From JAAYCU01 sp964401335 (GTDB lineage Bacteria; Planctomycetota; Phycisphaerae; UBA1845; PWPN01), in assembly GCA_964401335.1 (NCBI GenBank), contig CAYNYK010000001.1, positions 1 through 64,000 on the forward strand: DNA of 64,000 nt, written 5' to 3'. The notes beneath the pieces were generated by a model that made no database searches, had not been told where the DNA came from, and worked only from the letters and a program-made list of their open reading frames with translations. The translations under genes and the position numbers were made by a program. Shown one piece after another: positions 44,852-52,803 of the stretch. Numbering within the stretch: the stretch's first letter is position 1; each line of letters opens with the position of its first letter.

Positions 44852-45331
44852 ATGAGCCACGCGAGTTTAGCCACGATGGAAACGGTTTACGAAGCGGACG
44901 AACTGATCGACCTGCTTAACCGGCAGCTCGAGCAATGCCGCCTGTTGCAGACGTTACTGCATCGGCAGCGATCGGCCATTACCGCGGACGATCCGCAACG
45001 TTTGCTCGAGGTACTTGAACAGCGCCGCTTGATTCTGCAGACGCTGGGCGAGATAGGGGGCCGCTTGCGGGTCTATCAGGCGGATTGGGGCCGCGTGCGC
45101 GCCCAATTCACGAATGCCGCCCGTGACCGGGTTGACGATCTGGCCCGACAGGTGAATGAAAAGTTGGGGGGCATTTTAAAGACGGACGAGGAGGACGCGA
45201 AACTTTTGGCGGCGCGCAAGAGCATGATGACGCAGGAAATGTCGGAGTTGAAGACCGGTCGGCAGGCCGGCGCCGCCTATGCCGTTTCCGGAACGGAACA
45301 TCCGACCCAGGTGGAGTGGACCGACGCATGA
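44852..45331 (+). CDS. flgN: FlgN-type flagellar export chaperone
   Basis: A 159-residue almost wholly helical protein matching FlgN (PF05130): LIDLLNRQLEQCRLLQTLLHRQRSAI at the start, LLEVLEQRRLILQTLGEIGGRL in the middle. FlgN keeps hook-junction proteins FlgK and FlgL export-ready. Those genes are not in the window. The stop overlaps the start of the kinase gene (ATGA), so it is coupled to the regulatory pair. Confidence 0.7.
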   Translation: MSHASLATMETVYEADELIDLLNRQLEQCRLLQTLLHRQRSAITADDPQRLLEVLEQRRLILQTLGEIGGRLRVYQADWGRVRAQFTNAARDRVDDLARQVNEKLGGILKTDEEDAKLLAARKSMMTQEMSELKTGRQAGAAYAVSGTEHPTQVEWTDA

Positions 45332-46263
45332 ACGCGATGACCGTTGAACTGACCCAACGTGAGCGTGAATTGGCCGCGATCATCGATTCCTACAACGCGG
45401 TGACCGAGCAGCTTAAAAGCGCGCACGAACAGTTGCGCGACGAGGTAGGCCGATTGCGGGAAGAACTGGCCAGGAAGAACCGCCTGCTGCGCCGTCGTGA
45501 AAAATTGGCGGCGCTGGGCGAGATGGCCGCCGGTGTGGCCCATGAAATCCGTAATCCGCTGGGGGGCATTCGCCTGTTGGTTTCCCTGTTGGCCAAGGAC
45601 CTGTACGACCGGCCGGATACGCTGAACCTGGTGAACAAAATCGCCGGGGGCGTAGCTGACTTGGAGGCCTTGGTGACGGACATTCTGGAATTCGGGCGTC
45701 CTTCCGAACCGCATCCGATGCCGCTGGAACTGGAGATCGTGGTGCTGGCGACGATCGAGATGGCCGCGGGGCGTATCGCCCGCATCGGTGCGGAAGTGGA
45801 GGTTTCCAAGGAACTCGAGGGCGTGGTGATCCACAGCGATCAGGCCTTGTTGCAGCGGGCCTTGCTGAATCTGTTGTTGAACGCTCTGGAGGCCGGTGAA
45901 CCGCGCGCCGAGCAGCCACGGCGGGTGGTCATCGGTCTTCGCCCCGCGCCGAAGGATCACGTGATTCTCAGTGTTCGTGACAACGGGCCGGGCATCCCTG
46001 CGGAGTTGATGGATCGCATTTTCAATCCCTTTTTCACAACCAAGCACCGCGGCACGGGTCTGGGTCTGGCCATCGTGCATCAGATCGCCGAGACCCTCGG
46101 TGGGAGCGTATGGGCGGCCAATCACGGCGAGGGCGGCGCGGTGTTTTCGCTTTGTCTGCCCCGTTGCCTGGAAGTGGCCCAGGTCCCGGACGATCGCGGC
46201 GAGGTCGGCCGAACACGCGCGGGAGCAACATCCCGGTCGCTTGAACATAAGGAGGTAGCCTGA
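45328..46263 (+). CDS. Cytoplasmic sensor histidine kinase (FleS/AtoS-like)
   Basis: A 311-residue kinase. ATG 45328 overlaps the flgN stop. Residues 1-58 form a coiled coil with no membrane helix. The H box is VAHEIRNPLGGIRLLVSLL with His72; then N box NLLLNALEAGE, G1 RDNGPGIP, F box FNPFFTTK and G2 RGTGLGLAIVHQIAE. It therefore senses a cytoplasmic signal, probably a stage of flagellar basal-body assembly as FleS or FlgS do. Its partner response regulator follows with a 1-nt overlap (TGATG). Confidence 0.88.
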   Translation: MNAMTVELTQRERELAAIIDSYNAVTEQLKSAHEQLRDEVGRLREELARKNRLLRRREKLAALGEMAAGVAHEIRNPLGGIRLLVSLLAKDLYDRPDTLNLVNKIAGGVADLEALVTDILEFGRPSEPHPMPLELEIVVLATIEMAAGRIARIGAEVEVSKELEGVVIHSDQALLQRALLNLLLNALEAGEPRAEQPRRVVIGLRPAPKDHVILSVRDNGPGIPAELMDRIFNPFFTTKHRGTGLGLAIVHQIAETLGGSVWAANHGEGGAVFSLCLPRCLEVAQVPDDRGEVGRTRAGATSRSLEHKEVA

Positions 46264-47642
46264 TGGGACGGGTTTGCGTGGTGGATGACAAGGAAATGCT
46301 GCGGGACTCGCTGGCGGAAACCTTGCGTCGCGAGGACCATGTTGTGCAAGCGTTCGGCGACCCGGGCGAGGCGCTGGAAGCGATCAAGGCCGGCTGCTTT
46401 GATTGCGTGGTCACCGATCTGAAGATGCCGGGGATGGACGGCGTGACGTTGCTGCGCGAATTGCGTGGGGCGGGCGGCGAATGTGCGGTGATTCTGATGA
46501 CCGCCTTCGGGACCGTGGACACGGCGGTGGAGGCCATGAAGCTTGGCGCGTTTGACTATATCACCAAGCCGTTCGATGCAGACAAGATCTGCCTGTTGGT
46601 CGAACGGGCGATTCAGCACACCCGCCTGCGCAGCGAGAACGAGGCCCTGCGCCGTTCCCTGACCGACGGTGAGCAGCGGGAGATGGTCGGGGATTCGCCC
46701 TGCATGCGCGTGCTGCGGGAAACAATCAAGCGGGTGGCCCCGAGCAACAATACCGTGTTGATCCAGGGTGAGTCCGGTACGGGCAAGGAGATGCTGGCCC
46801 GGGCGGTCCATCTGGCCAGTCCGCGGGCCGATCGTCCGATGTTGTGTCTGAACTGTGCGGCCTTGTCGGCCAACCTGCTCGAAAGCGAATTGTTTGGCCA
46901 TGAGCGCGGTGCGTTTACGGGGGCCGATCGGATGCGCAAGGGCCGTTTTGAACTGGCCGACGGCGGCACGCTGCTGCTTGATGAGGTCAGCGAAATTCCC
47001 TTGCCCTTGCAGGCCAAGCTGTTACGGGTTTTACAGGAGCGTCAATTCGAGCGGGTGGGCAGCGGCATTACCCGTAACGTGGACGTGCGGGTGATCGCTA
47101 CGACCAATCGGCATTTGACCGACTGGGTGGCCCGGAAGCGTTTTCGTGAAGACCTCTATTTTCGGCTGAGTGTTTTGCCGGTCTCGGTTCCGCCGTTGCG
47201 CGAAAGGCGCGAGGATATTCCCTTGCTGGTGGATTATTTTCTGAGCCGGGCGGCATCGCGCTCGGGCCGGCCGAAGCTCCGCGTGGAGGAACAGGCCCTG
47301 CACGCGATGCTCGAATACGATTGGCCGGGTAACGTTCGCGAACTGGAGAATCTTTGCGAACGGGCGTCTGTGCTGGTGATCGATGGGGTGTTGACCGCGG
47401 CGATGGTCAGTCCATGGCTGGGAGGGATTCAGCGAAGCGATGCGTTTGATCAGAGACTGCGGCCGGGCCATATCCTGGAGGATATGGAGCGGCAGTTGAT
47501 CGAGAAAACATTGAGGGAATGCGGGGGACATCGGGCCCGGACCGCGGAACGGCTGGGCATTGGCGTAAGGACGTTGGGCTTGAAACTGAAACAGTGGCGG
47601 GAAGAGGCCGCCTCGAAAAAGACCTATCAGTTGGCCGGTTGA
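46263..47642 (+). CDS. NtrC-family sigma-54 activator (FleR/FlgR-like)
   Basis: A 459-residue response regulator. Receiver domain residues 1-120 with phospho-acceptor Asp52 (VVTDLKMPGMDG); AAA+ domain with Walker A GESGTGKE (169-176) and the sigma-54-contacting GAFTGA loop (216-221), Walker B GGTLLLDEVSEIP; C-terminal Fis-type helix-turn-helix (HRARTAERLGIGVRTLGLKLKQW). It needs RpoN to open promoters. A well-formed sigma-54 site lies 118 bp after its stop and before flgB, so it very likely switches on the downstream flagellar operon. Confidence 0.9.
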   Translation: MGRVCVVDDKEMLRDSLAETLRREDHVVQAFGDPGEALEAIKAGCFDCVVTDLKMPGMDGVTLLRELRGAGGECAVILMTAFGTVDTAVEAMKLGAFDYITKPFDADKICLLVERAIQHTRLRSENEALRRSLTDGEQREMVGDSPCMRVLRETIKRVAPSNNTVLIQGESGTGKEMLARAVHLASPRADRPMLCLNCAALSANLLESELFGHERGAFTGADRMRKGRFELADGGTLLLDEVSEIPLPLQAKLLRVLQERQFERVGSGITRNVDVRVIATTNRHLTDWVARKRFREDLYFRLSVLPVSVPPLRERREDIPLLVDYFLSRAASRSGRPKLRVEEQALHAMLEYDWPGNVRELENLCERASVLVIDGVLTAAMVSPWLGGIQRSDAFDQRLRPGHILEDMERQLIEKTLRECGGHRARTAERLGIGVRTLGLKLKQWREEAASKKTYQLAG

Positions 47643-47759
47643 ATGGGTGGGTTCGTGAGTGTGGTTAGGCGGCAGATCTTGCGCGAGGGGCGCAAAAAAT
47701 GCGCTGACCTAAGAGGCGAATGAGGGGTTTTTACGGCCTGTGTTGGACGACCAGGTCCG

Positions 47760-47775
47760 TGGTATCGGTTTTGCA
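47760..47775 (+). promoter_or_regulatory. Sigma-54 promoter for the flgB operon
   Basis: TGGTAT-cggtt-TTGCA keeps the invariant GG and GC with exactly 10 bp between them, and the -12 half TTGCA is perfect; the -24 half differs from TGGCAC in two places. Transcription would start near 47786, about 48 nt before flgB. The gene just upstream encodes a sigma-54 activator with an intact GAFTGA loop. Confidence 0.7.
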
Positions 47776-47833
47776 TTGAAGGGTGTTCCGGCGACGTCCG
47801 CGCGCCGGTGAAATGGGCGGCAAGGAGTGTTCA

Positions 47834-48271
47834 ATGTTTCTGGCGGATGTAGTCAACAGCGGAACGATCCCGGCCCTGGAGAAGATGCTGTCGTTTGTCG
47901 AACAACGGCAGCGCGTGCTGGTGGAGAACATCGCCAATATCGATACGCCGAACTACAAGACCCGGCACTTGGACACGGCCAGGTTCCAGAAATCACTGCG
48001 GGAGGCGATCGATCAGCGTAAGAAGACAGGCTCGTGCTCCTTGGAGATTAAAGGAACCCGTCAGTTTCGACAGGATGCGGCCGGGCGGTTGCGGGTGAAG
48101 CCCGAGGAAGTACCGCCGGAGAATATCCTGTTCCACGACGGGACCAATCAGCGGGTGGAAAAGCAGATGGCCCAGTTGGCCGAGAACGGCATGATGCATC
48201 AAACCATAACGCAGTTGTTAATAGATCGGTTCAAGGGGCTGAACAAGGCGATTTCCGGACGGATTACCTGA
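47834..48271 (+). CDS. flgB: Flagellar basal-body rod protein FlgB
   Basis: A 145-residue proximal rod protein. ATG 47834 has AAGGAG upstream; an earlier frame start at 47783 lacks one. MLSFVEQRQRVLVENIANIDTPNYKTRHLD is the FlgB form of the flagellar rod N-terminal motif, and the C-terminal QMAQLAENGMMHQTITQLLIDRF is the matching helix. First gene of the long flagellar operon. Confidence 0.93.
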   Translation: MFLADVVNSGTIPALEKMLSFVEQRQRVLVENIANIDTPNYKTRHLDTARFQKSLREAIDQRKKTGSCSLEIKGTRQFRQDAAGRLRVKPEEVPPENILFHDGTNQRVEKQMAQLAENGMMHQTITQLLIDRFKGLNKAISGRIT

Positions 48272-48308
48272 TCATCGTAAGGCCGCGCGGCGGCCGTGAG
48301 GTTGGACC

Positions 48309-48719
48309 ATGTTCGGATTGTTGGATATCAGTACCTCGGCGTTAGTGGCCCAGCGGATTCGGATGGACACGATCGCGGGCAATATTGCCAATGTCGATGC
48401 CACCCGGCGGACCGACGGGCAGCCGGGGCCTTACAAGAGGCGTGTGGCCTTGTTCGCGGCCGGTGATGGCCGAGGCGGACCGGGAGTACGGGTAACCGAG
48501 GTGCGCGAAGACGAATCGGCGGGTCGGATGGTTTATCAGCCGGGCCATCCGGATGCGATCACCAAGGGGCCGAATCAGGGTTACGTCGAGTATCCCAATG
48601 TGGATTTGGCCACGGAGATGGTCAACGCGATGCTGGCCAGTCGGGCCTACGAGGCGAATATCTCCGCGATGTCGATGACCAAGGACATGCTGTCATCGAC
48701 TTTGCGTTTATTGGCTTAG
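48309..48719 (+). CDS. flgC: Flagellar basal-body rod protein FlgC
   Basis: A 136-residue rod protein. LDISTSALVAQRIRMDTIAGNIANVDAT is the conserved N-terminal rod motif. YVEYPNVDLATEMVNAMLASRAYEANISAMSMTKDML is the C-terminal FlgC block. Normal length. The ribosome site (GAGG) is 8 nt before ATG 48309. Confidence 0.93.
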   Translation: MFGLLDISTSALVAQRIRMDTIAGNIANVDATRRTDGQPGPYKRRVALFAAGDGRGGPGVRVTEVREDESAGRMVYQPGHPDAITKGPNQGYVEYPNVDLATEMVNAMLASRAYEANISAMSMTKDMLSSTLRLLA

Positions 48720-48738
48720 AGTGAATCCTGAAACACCG

Positions 48739-48811
48739 CGCATCGGTGCCGCCGGGCCGATGCGGACCGGCGAGACGGAGTTTATCCGCCGTGGCGGAGT
48801 GCCCCAGCGGT
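48739..48811. repeat. Dispersed palindromic intergenic repeat, copy 3 (inverted)
   Basis: On the minus strand it contains GTGCC-free core GGATAAACTCCGTCTCGCCGGT, matching copies 1 and 2 in reverse; the full element on this strand runs from ACCGGCGAGACGGAGTTTAT to GTGGCGGAGTGCCCC. A neighbouring hairpin CATCGG-tgccgccggg-CCGATG lies directly before it (48741-48762). It sits between flgC and fliE, inside an operon, so it must be transcribed. Confidence 0.75.
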
Positions 48812-48857
48812 ATCAGGAAGAATAGCAGGTAAAGGTGGATGTACGGAGACATGATCG

Positions 48858-49175
48858 ATGCCTGATCCATTGAGTATCAGCGGTGTGGGGTCGAGTTCAC
48901 CGCTTCAGGCGGCCGGGCGTACCCGGTCGATTGGGGCCGGCTCAACCCCGGACGGTAAATCGTTCAAGGATGTTCTGCTGGACAGCCTTGAGCAGGTGAA
49001 CCAATTGCAGAAAGAGGCCAGCAATGGGGTGGAGAAGGTCGTGACGGGTGAGCCGCATAACCTGGCCGAGGTCTTCACCGCGGTACGCAAGTCGGAAGTG
49101 GCTTTCAATATGCTCATGGAAATGCGCAACAAACTTCTGGACGCCTATCGCGAGGTCCAGCAGATGCGGGTGTAA
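48858..49175 (+). CDS. fliE: Flagellar hook-basal body protein FliE
   Basis: A 105-residue adaptor between MS ring and rod. SFKDVLLDSLEQVNQLQKEA and the C-terminal NLAEVFTAVRKSEVAFNMLMEMRNKLLDAYREVQQMRV are the FliE pattern. GGAG lies 9 nt before ATG 48858. Separated from flgC by the repeat element. Confidence 0.9.
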   Translation: MPDPLSISGVGSSSPLQAAGRTRSIGAGSTPDGKSFKDVLLDSLEQVNQLQKEASNGVEKVVTGEPHNLAEVFTAVRKSEVAFNMLMEMRNKLLDAYREVQQMRV

Positions 49176-49278
49176 GCGGGGCGGCGACGGGCCGGTCCCC
49201 GGCTAGCGGCCGGGACCGCTGGTTCGCCGGTGTGACGATGGGCAGGATGCCGGTCAACTAACGGGGAGATCGAAGGAA

Positions 49279-50946
49279 ATGGAATTCCTCCGGAAACTTA
49301 TCATTCAGACGAAGGACCACCTTAAGGGGCTGACGCTGTCGCAACGACTGGCGATTGGTTCTTGCGTGGCCTTGATTGCCGTTTCGCTGCTGTGGCTGGT
49401 GAACTGGGCCCAGAAGCCCACCATGGTCCCCTTGCTGGATCAACCGATGCGGACCGACGACCTGGCCGCGATTCAGTCGCATTTGGACACCGTGGGGGTC
49501 AAGTACCAGGTCAACGGGGACCGCATCCTGGTGCCCGCCGACGAACGCCTTCGCCTCAAGGGATTGCTTGGGGAAAACCATTTGTTGCCGAGTGATATCA
49601 GCATCGGTTTCAGCAAAATCATTGAGGAAAGTAACGCCTTTTTGAGCAGCGATCAACAAAGCCGACGTTGGACACTGGCCTTGAGTAACGAATTGGCCCG
49701 CACCTTGAACAATTTTACCTGGATCCAACGGGCGCGGGTGTTCGTCAACGATGCCCACCAGCGGCGAGTAGGATCACCATCCATCCGGCCGACGGCCAGT
49801 GTCAACCTGGCACTCAAGTCTGGTCAGGAACTGGATGAGGGACGGGTGCGGGCGGTGGCCGCCCTGGTCAGCGGGGCGGTGGCGGGCATGGATATCGCCG
49901 ACGTGAATATCGTGGACGCCCAAGGTCGCTCTTATCAGGTGCGTAAGGATGACGGGACATCCGGATTGGATGATCTCGAGGCACGGCAAAAGAAGGAACG
50001 TTATTTCCGGGATAACGTCGTGGCTTTGCTGGACTTCATTCCCGGTGTGCGCGTGCGGGTCCATGCCGATCTGGATCCGGAGCAGCGTGTGGAGAGCTCC
50101 ACGAAGTACGGCGAGCCGGTGATGGTCGAAAAGGAAAGCGAGGGGGAGACGCAACAGCGGGGTACGTCGGCGGGTGAGCCGGGGGTGGTACCCAACGCCA
50201 CCGTCGGGGTGGCGACCGGCGGGGGTTCCGAAAAATCGGAGCGGGAACGGAACCATAACCTGTTCAAGGCCGAAGTGGATGTGACCCAGACCAAAATTGA
50301 ATCCGCTCGTTATGGCATCAAGCGGCTGACGGCTTCGATTCTGGTACCGCGCAGTTACCTGTCGGCGATTTTCAAAAAAGCCAATGCGGACAAGGAACCT
50401 TCCGACGAGGAACTGGAGGCGGCCAAGAGTACGCAGAAGGTACTGGATGACATTCGCCGCAAGGTGGCCAATGCCCTGGGCGCAAAACCCGGCGAGGCGG
50501 ACGTGGTCGAGGTCAGTTGGTTCTACGACCAGGCGATCATGAGTTTCGATGAGGTGATGGCCGCGGGCATGGACGAAGGCATGATGAAATTCGTTCGGGC
50601 CTACGGCACCAAAGCGGGGTTGGGGGCTTTGGCGGTCATGAGTCTGCTAATGATGCTCATGATGGTTCGCAAGGTCGGCGAAGGCCCGGTCCTGCCCGGC
50701 GAGGAGCCGCCGCAAGGCAAGATTATCAAGGTCCGAGGCAAGAAAGAGCCGGAGGTGGAGGAGATGGATTTCAGCGCCGCCGAGCCGGTCGGCGAAGCTC
50801 TGGAAACCGAGCCGTTGATGATGGCCAAGGAAGTGGACGAGGCCACCTTGCAGACCCAGCGGGTGGTGGATCAGATCATGGAAATGGTCAAGGAAGATCC
50901 GCGAGCAGCCGGACAGATTCTCCAGAAATGGATTGACGAGGAGTAA
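49279..50946 (+). CDS. fliF: Flagellar MS-ring protein FliF
   Basis: A 555-residue ring protein of the inner membrane. The first membrane helix is at about residues 22-43 (IGSCVALIAVSLLWLVNW), followed by the YscJ-like ring domain with YQVNGDRILVPADERLRLKGLLGENHLLP and LSNELARTLNNFTWIQRARVFV. The second helix is at about 445-465 (LGALAVMSLLMMLMMV). The C-terminal tail EDPRAAGQILQKWIDEE is the FliG-binding helix. AAGGAA before ATG 49279. Confidence 0.95.
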   Translation: MEFLRKLIIQTKDHLKGLTLSQRLAIGSCVALIAVSLLWLVNWAQKPTMVPLLDQPMRTDDLAAIQSHLDTVGVKYQVNGDRILVPADERLRLKGLLGENHLLPSDISIGFSKIIEESNAFLSSDQQSRRWTLALSNELARTLNNFTWIQRARVFVNDAHQRRVGSPSIRPTASVNLALKSGQELDEGRVRAVAALVSGAVAGMDIADVNIVDAQGRSYQVRKDDGTSGLDDLEARQKKERYFRDNVVALLDFIPGVRVRVHADLDPEQRVESSTKYGEPVMVEKESEGETQQRGTSAGEPGVVPNATVGVATGGGSEKSERERNHNLFKAEVDVTQTKIESARYGIKRLTASILVPRSYLSAIFKKANADKEPSDEELEAAKSTQKVLDDIRRKVANALGAKPGEADVVEVSWFYDQAIMSFDEVMAAGMDEGMMKFVRAYGTKAGLGALAVMSLLMMLMMVRKVGEGPVLPGEEPPQGKIIKVRGKKEPEVEEMDFSAAEPVGEALETEPLMMAKEVDEATLQTQRVVDQIMEMVKEDPRAAGQILQKWIDEE

Positions 50947-50955
50947 TCATCCGCG

Positions 50956-52002
50956 ATGGCCAAGAAAACCGCGACACAGCCCGGGTCCGATGCGGAACAG
51001 CGGGAATACAAGGGACTGACCAAGGTGGCGGTCTTTCTGTTGTCGATCGGACCGGAGTTGGCGGGCACGATCCTCAAGACCATGGATCGTGAAACCGTCG
51101 AGGAGTTAACTCGGGAGGTGGCCTCTCTCGGAGCGGTACCGCCCAAGGTTCGCGAGCAGATCGTCGATGAGTTTTTCAACGTTGCCCTGGCCAAGCAGTA
51201 TGCGTCGGAGGGCGGCCTGAGCTATGCCCGAGCCATTCTTGAAAAAGCACTACCGAAAGACGAAGCGGCTCGGATTCTTGAACAGATCGAACACCAGGTT
51301 CAACAACAACCTTTCAGTTTCCTGCAGAAGGCCGAGAGCGAAAGCCTTTTGACCTTTATGCAGGACGAACACCCGCAGACCATCGCGCTGATCCTGGCGC
51401 ACCTGCCGCCGGGAATGGGCAGCGAGATTCTGGCCGGTCTGGCCCCGGCCAAACAGATCGAGGTCGTCGCCCGGATTGCCAACATGGAACAAACCAACCC
51501 GGAGGTTATCCGCGAGGTGGAGCGGGGTCTCGAGCAGCGGCTGGCGGGCATCATGTCTCAGCGGTTCCAGAAGGTCGGCGGGGTCGAGGCGGTGGCGGAA
51601 ATTCTGAACCGCGCCGATCGGGCGACGGAAAAAGGTATCCTGGAAACGCTCGAGGCCGAGGATCCCGATCTGGTCGAACAGATTCGGCGGTTGATGTTCG
51701 TGTTCGAGGATATTTTGCTGGTGAACGATAAAGGCATCCAGGCCCTGTTGAAGGAAGTGGACAACGAAGAGCTGGCCTTGGCCCTCAAGACCGCCAGCGA
51801 TGAGATGAAGCAGAAGATTTTCAACAACATGTCGGAGCGGGCCGCTACGCTGATCCGCGAAGACATGGAATATATGGGTCCGGTGCGGTTGAGCGACGTG
51901 GAGGCTGCCCAGCAGCGGATCGTGGATATCGTGCGGCGTCTGGAGGATGCCGGCGAGATCATCATCGAAGGCCGCGGCGGTGATTCGGACATCGTGGTGT
52001 AA
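50956..52002 (+). CDS. fliG: Flagellar motor switch protein FliG
   Basis: A 348-residue switch protein. It has the three FliG domains: N-terminal KVAVFLLSIGPELAGTILKTMDRETVEELTREVASLG, the middle armadillo part with DEHPQTIALILAHLPP (the EHPQR-type motif), and the torque domain with LVEQIRRLMFVFEDILLVNDKGIQALLKEV and MKQKIFNNMSERAATLIREDMEYMGPVRLSDVEAAQQRIV, where the conserved charged residues face the stator. 9 bp after fliF. Confidence 0.95.
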   Translation: MAKKTATQPGSDAEQREYKGLTKVAVFLLSIGPELAGTILKTMDRETVEELTREVASLGAVPPKVREQIVDEFFNVALAKQYASEGGLSYARAILEKALPKDEAARILEQIEHQVQQQPFSFLQKAESESLLTFMQDEHPQTIALILAHLPPGMGSEILAGLAPAKQIEVVARIANMEQTNPEVIREVERGLEQRLAGIMSQRFQKVGGVEAVAEILNRADRATEKGILETLEAEDPDLVEQIRRLMFVFEDILLVNDKGIQALLKEVDNEELALALKTASDEMKQKIFNNMSERAATLIREDMEYMGPVRLSDVEAAQQRIVDIVRRLEDAGEIIIEGRGGDSDIVV

Positions 52003-52060
52003 CGATGGGGAAGGTACTGAATCCAAATAGCGGAGTGGTATTTCACGGGAGTCAGGCGGC

Positions 52061-52792
52061 ATGAGTCGAACGCCGACGGTGATCAAGGCCGGCATGGCCG
52101 GCGAACGGGGCGGATTGGGATTACGCCAGTTTTGCCTCAACGACGTGTTGGTCGAGGCCAAGTCGGTGATGAGCCAGGCCCGCGCGTCGGCCGACGCGAT
52201 TATTGTCGAGGCCAAGCGGGATGCGGAGGAGATTCGGGATCGTGCTCGGAAGGAAGGATATGAGGCCGGTTTTGCTCAAGGTGTCGAGGCCGGGCGTACG
52301 GCCGGTTACGACGCGGCCCTGGCCGAGGCCCGGACTAAATTTGAAAAGCAGCAGGCCAGTCTGATCGAGTCGTGTCAACAAATGATTGCCGAGATCGACG
52401 CCCATCGCGCCCATTGGCGGGCGGCGGCGCGTGAGGATCTGGTGGAGCTGGCCCTGGCGATTGCCCGGCGGGTGGTCGGTTGCGTGGGCGAGCGTGAGCG
52501 TCGGGCCGTATTGGCTAATCTGGAAAAGGCCGTGCAGTTGGTCGGCGCACGGTCGGATGTGACCATTGCGGTTCATCCGGATGATACCGAGGCGGCCCGC
52601 CTGTTTGCCCAATCATTGATCGAGCAGCGTAGAGAATGGACCAACATCAGTGTTATCGACGATCCAGGGGTGCGGCCCGGCGGCTGCCGCGTGCAATGGG
52701 GTACCGGTCTAGTCGACGCCACCCTGGAGACGCAACTCGAACGCATCGAGACCGAATTGCGGACCGAGCGACCGGCGAAAGCCGAGGAATGA
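52061..52792 (+). CDS. fliH: Flagellar assembly protein FliH
   Basis: A 243-residue regulator of the export ATPase. The N-terminal half is helical with GYEAGFAQGVEAGRTAGYDAAL, the Gly-xxx-Gly pattern typical of FliH. The C-terminal part (HWRAAAREDLVELALAIARRVVG and WTNISVIDDPGVRPGGCRVQWGTGLVDATLETQLERIE) matches FliH/YscL. It binds FliI, encoded 11 bp downstream. Confidence 0.9.
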   Translation: MSRTPTVIKAGMAGERGGLGLRQFCLNDVLVEAKSVMSQARASADAIIVEAKRDAEEIRDRARKEGYEAGFAQGVEAGRTAGYDAALAEARTKFEKQQASLIESCQQMIAEIDAHRAHWRAAAREDLVELALAIARRVVGCVGERERRAVLANLEKAVQLVGARSDVTIAVHPDDTEAARLFAQSLIEQRREWTNISVIDDPGVRPGGCRVQWGTGLVDATLETQLERIETELRTERPAKAEE

Positions 52793-52803
52793 CGTGAGTC
52801 GTT

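Noticed and set aside
47671..47690. A second sigma-54 site (GG-N10-GC) just after the activator gene
   Set aside because: The -12 half lacks the TTGC alignment; the site at 47760-47775 is much better.
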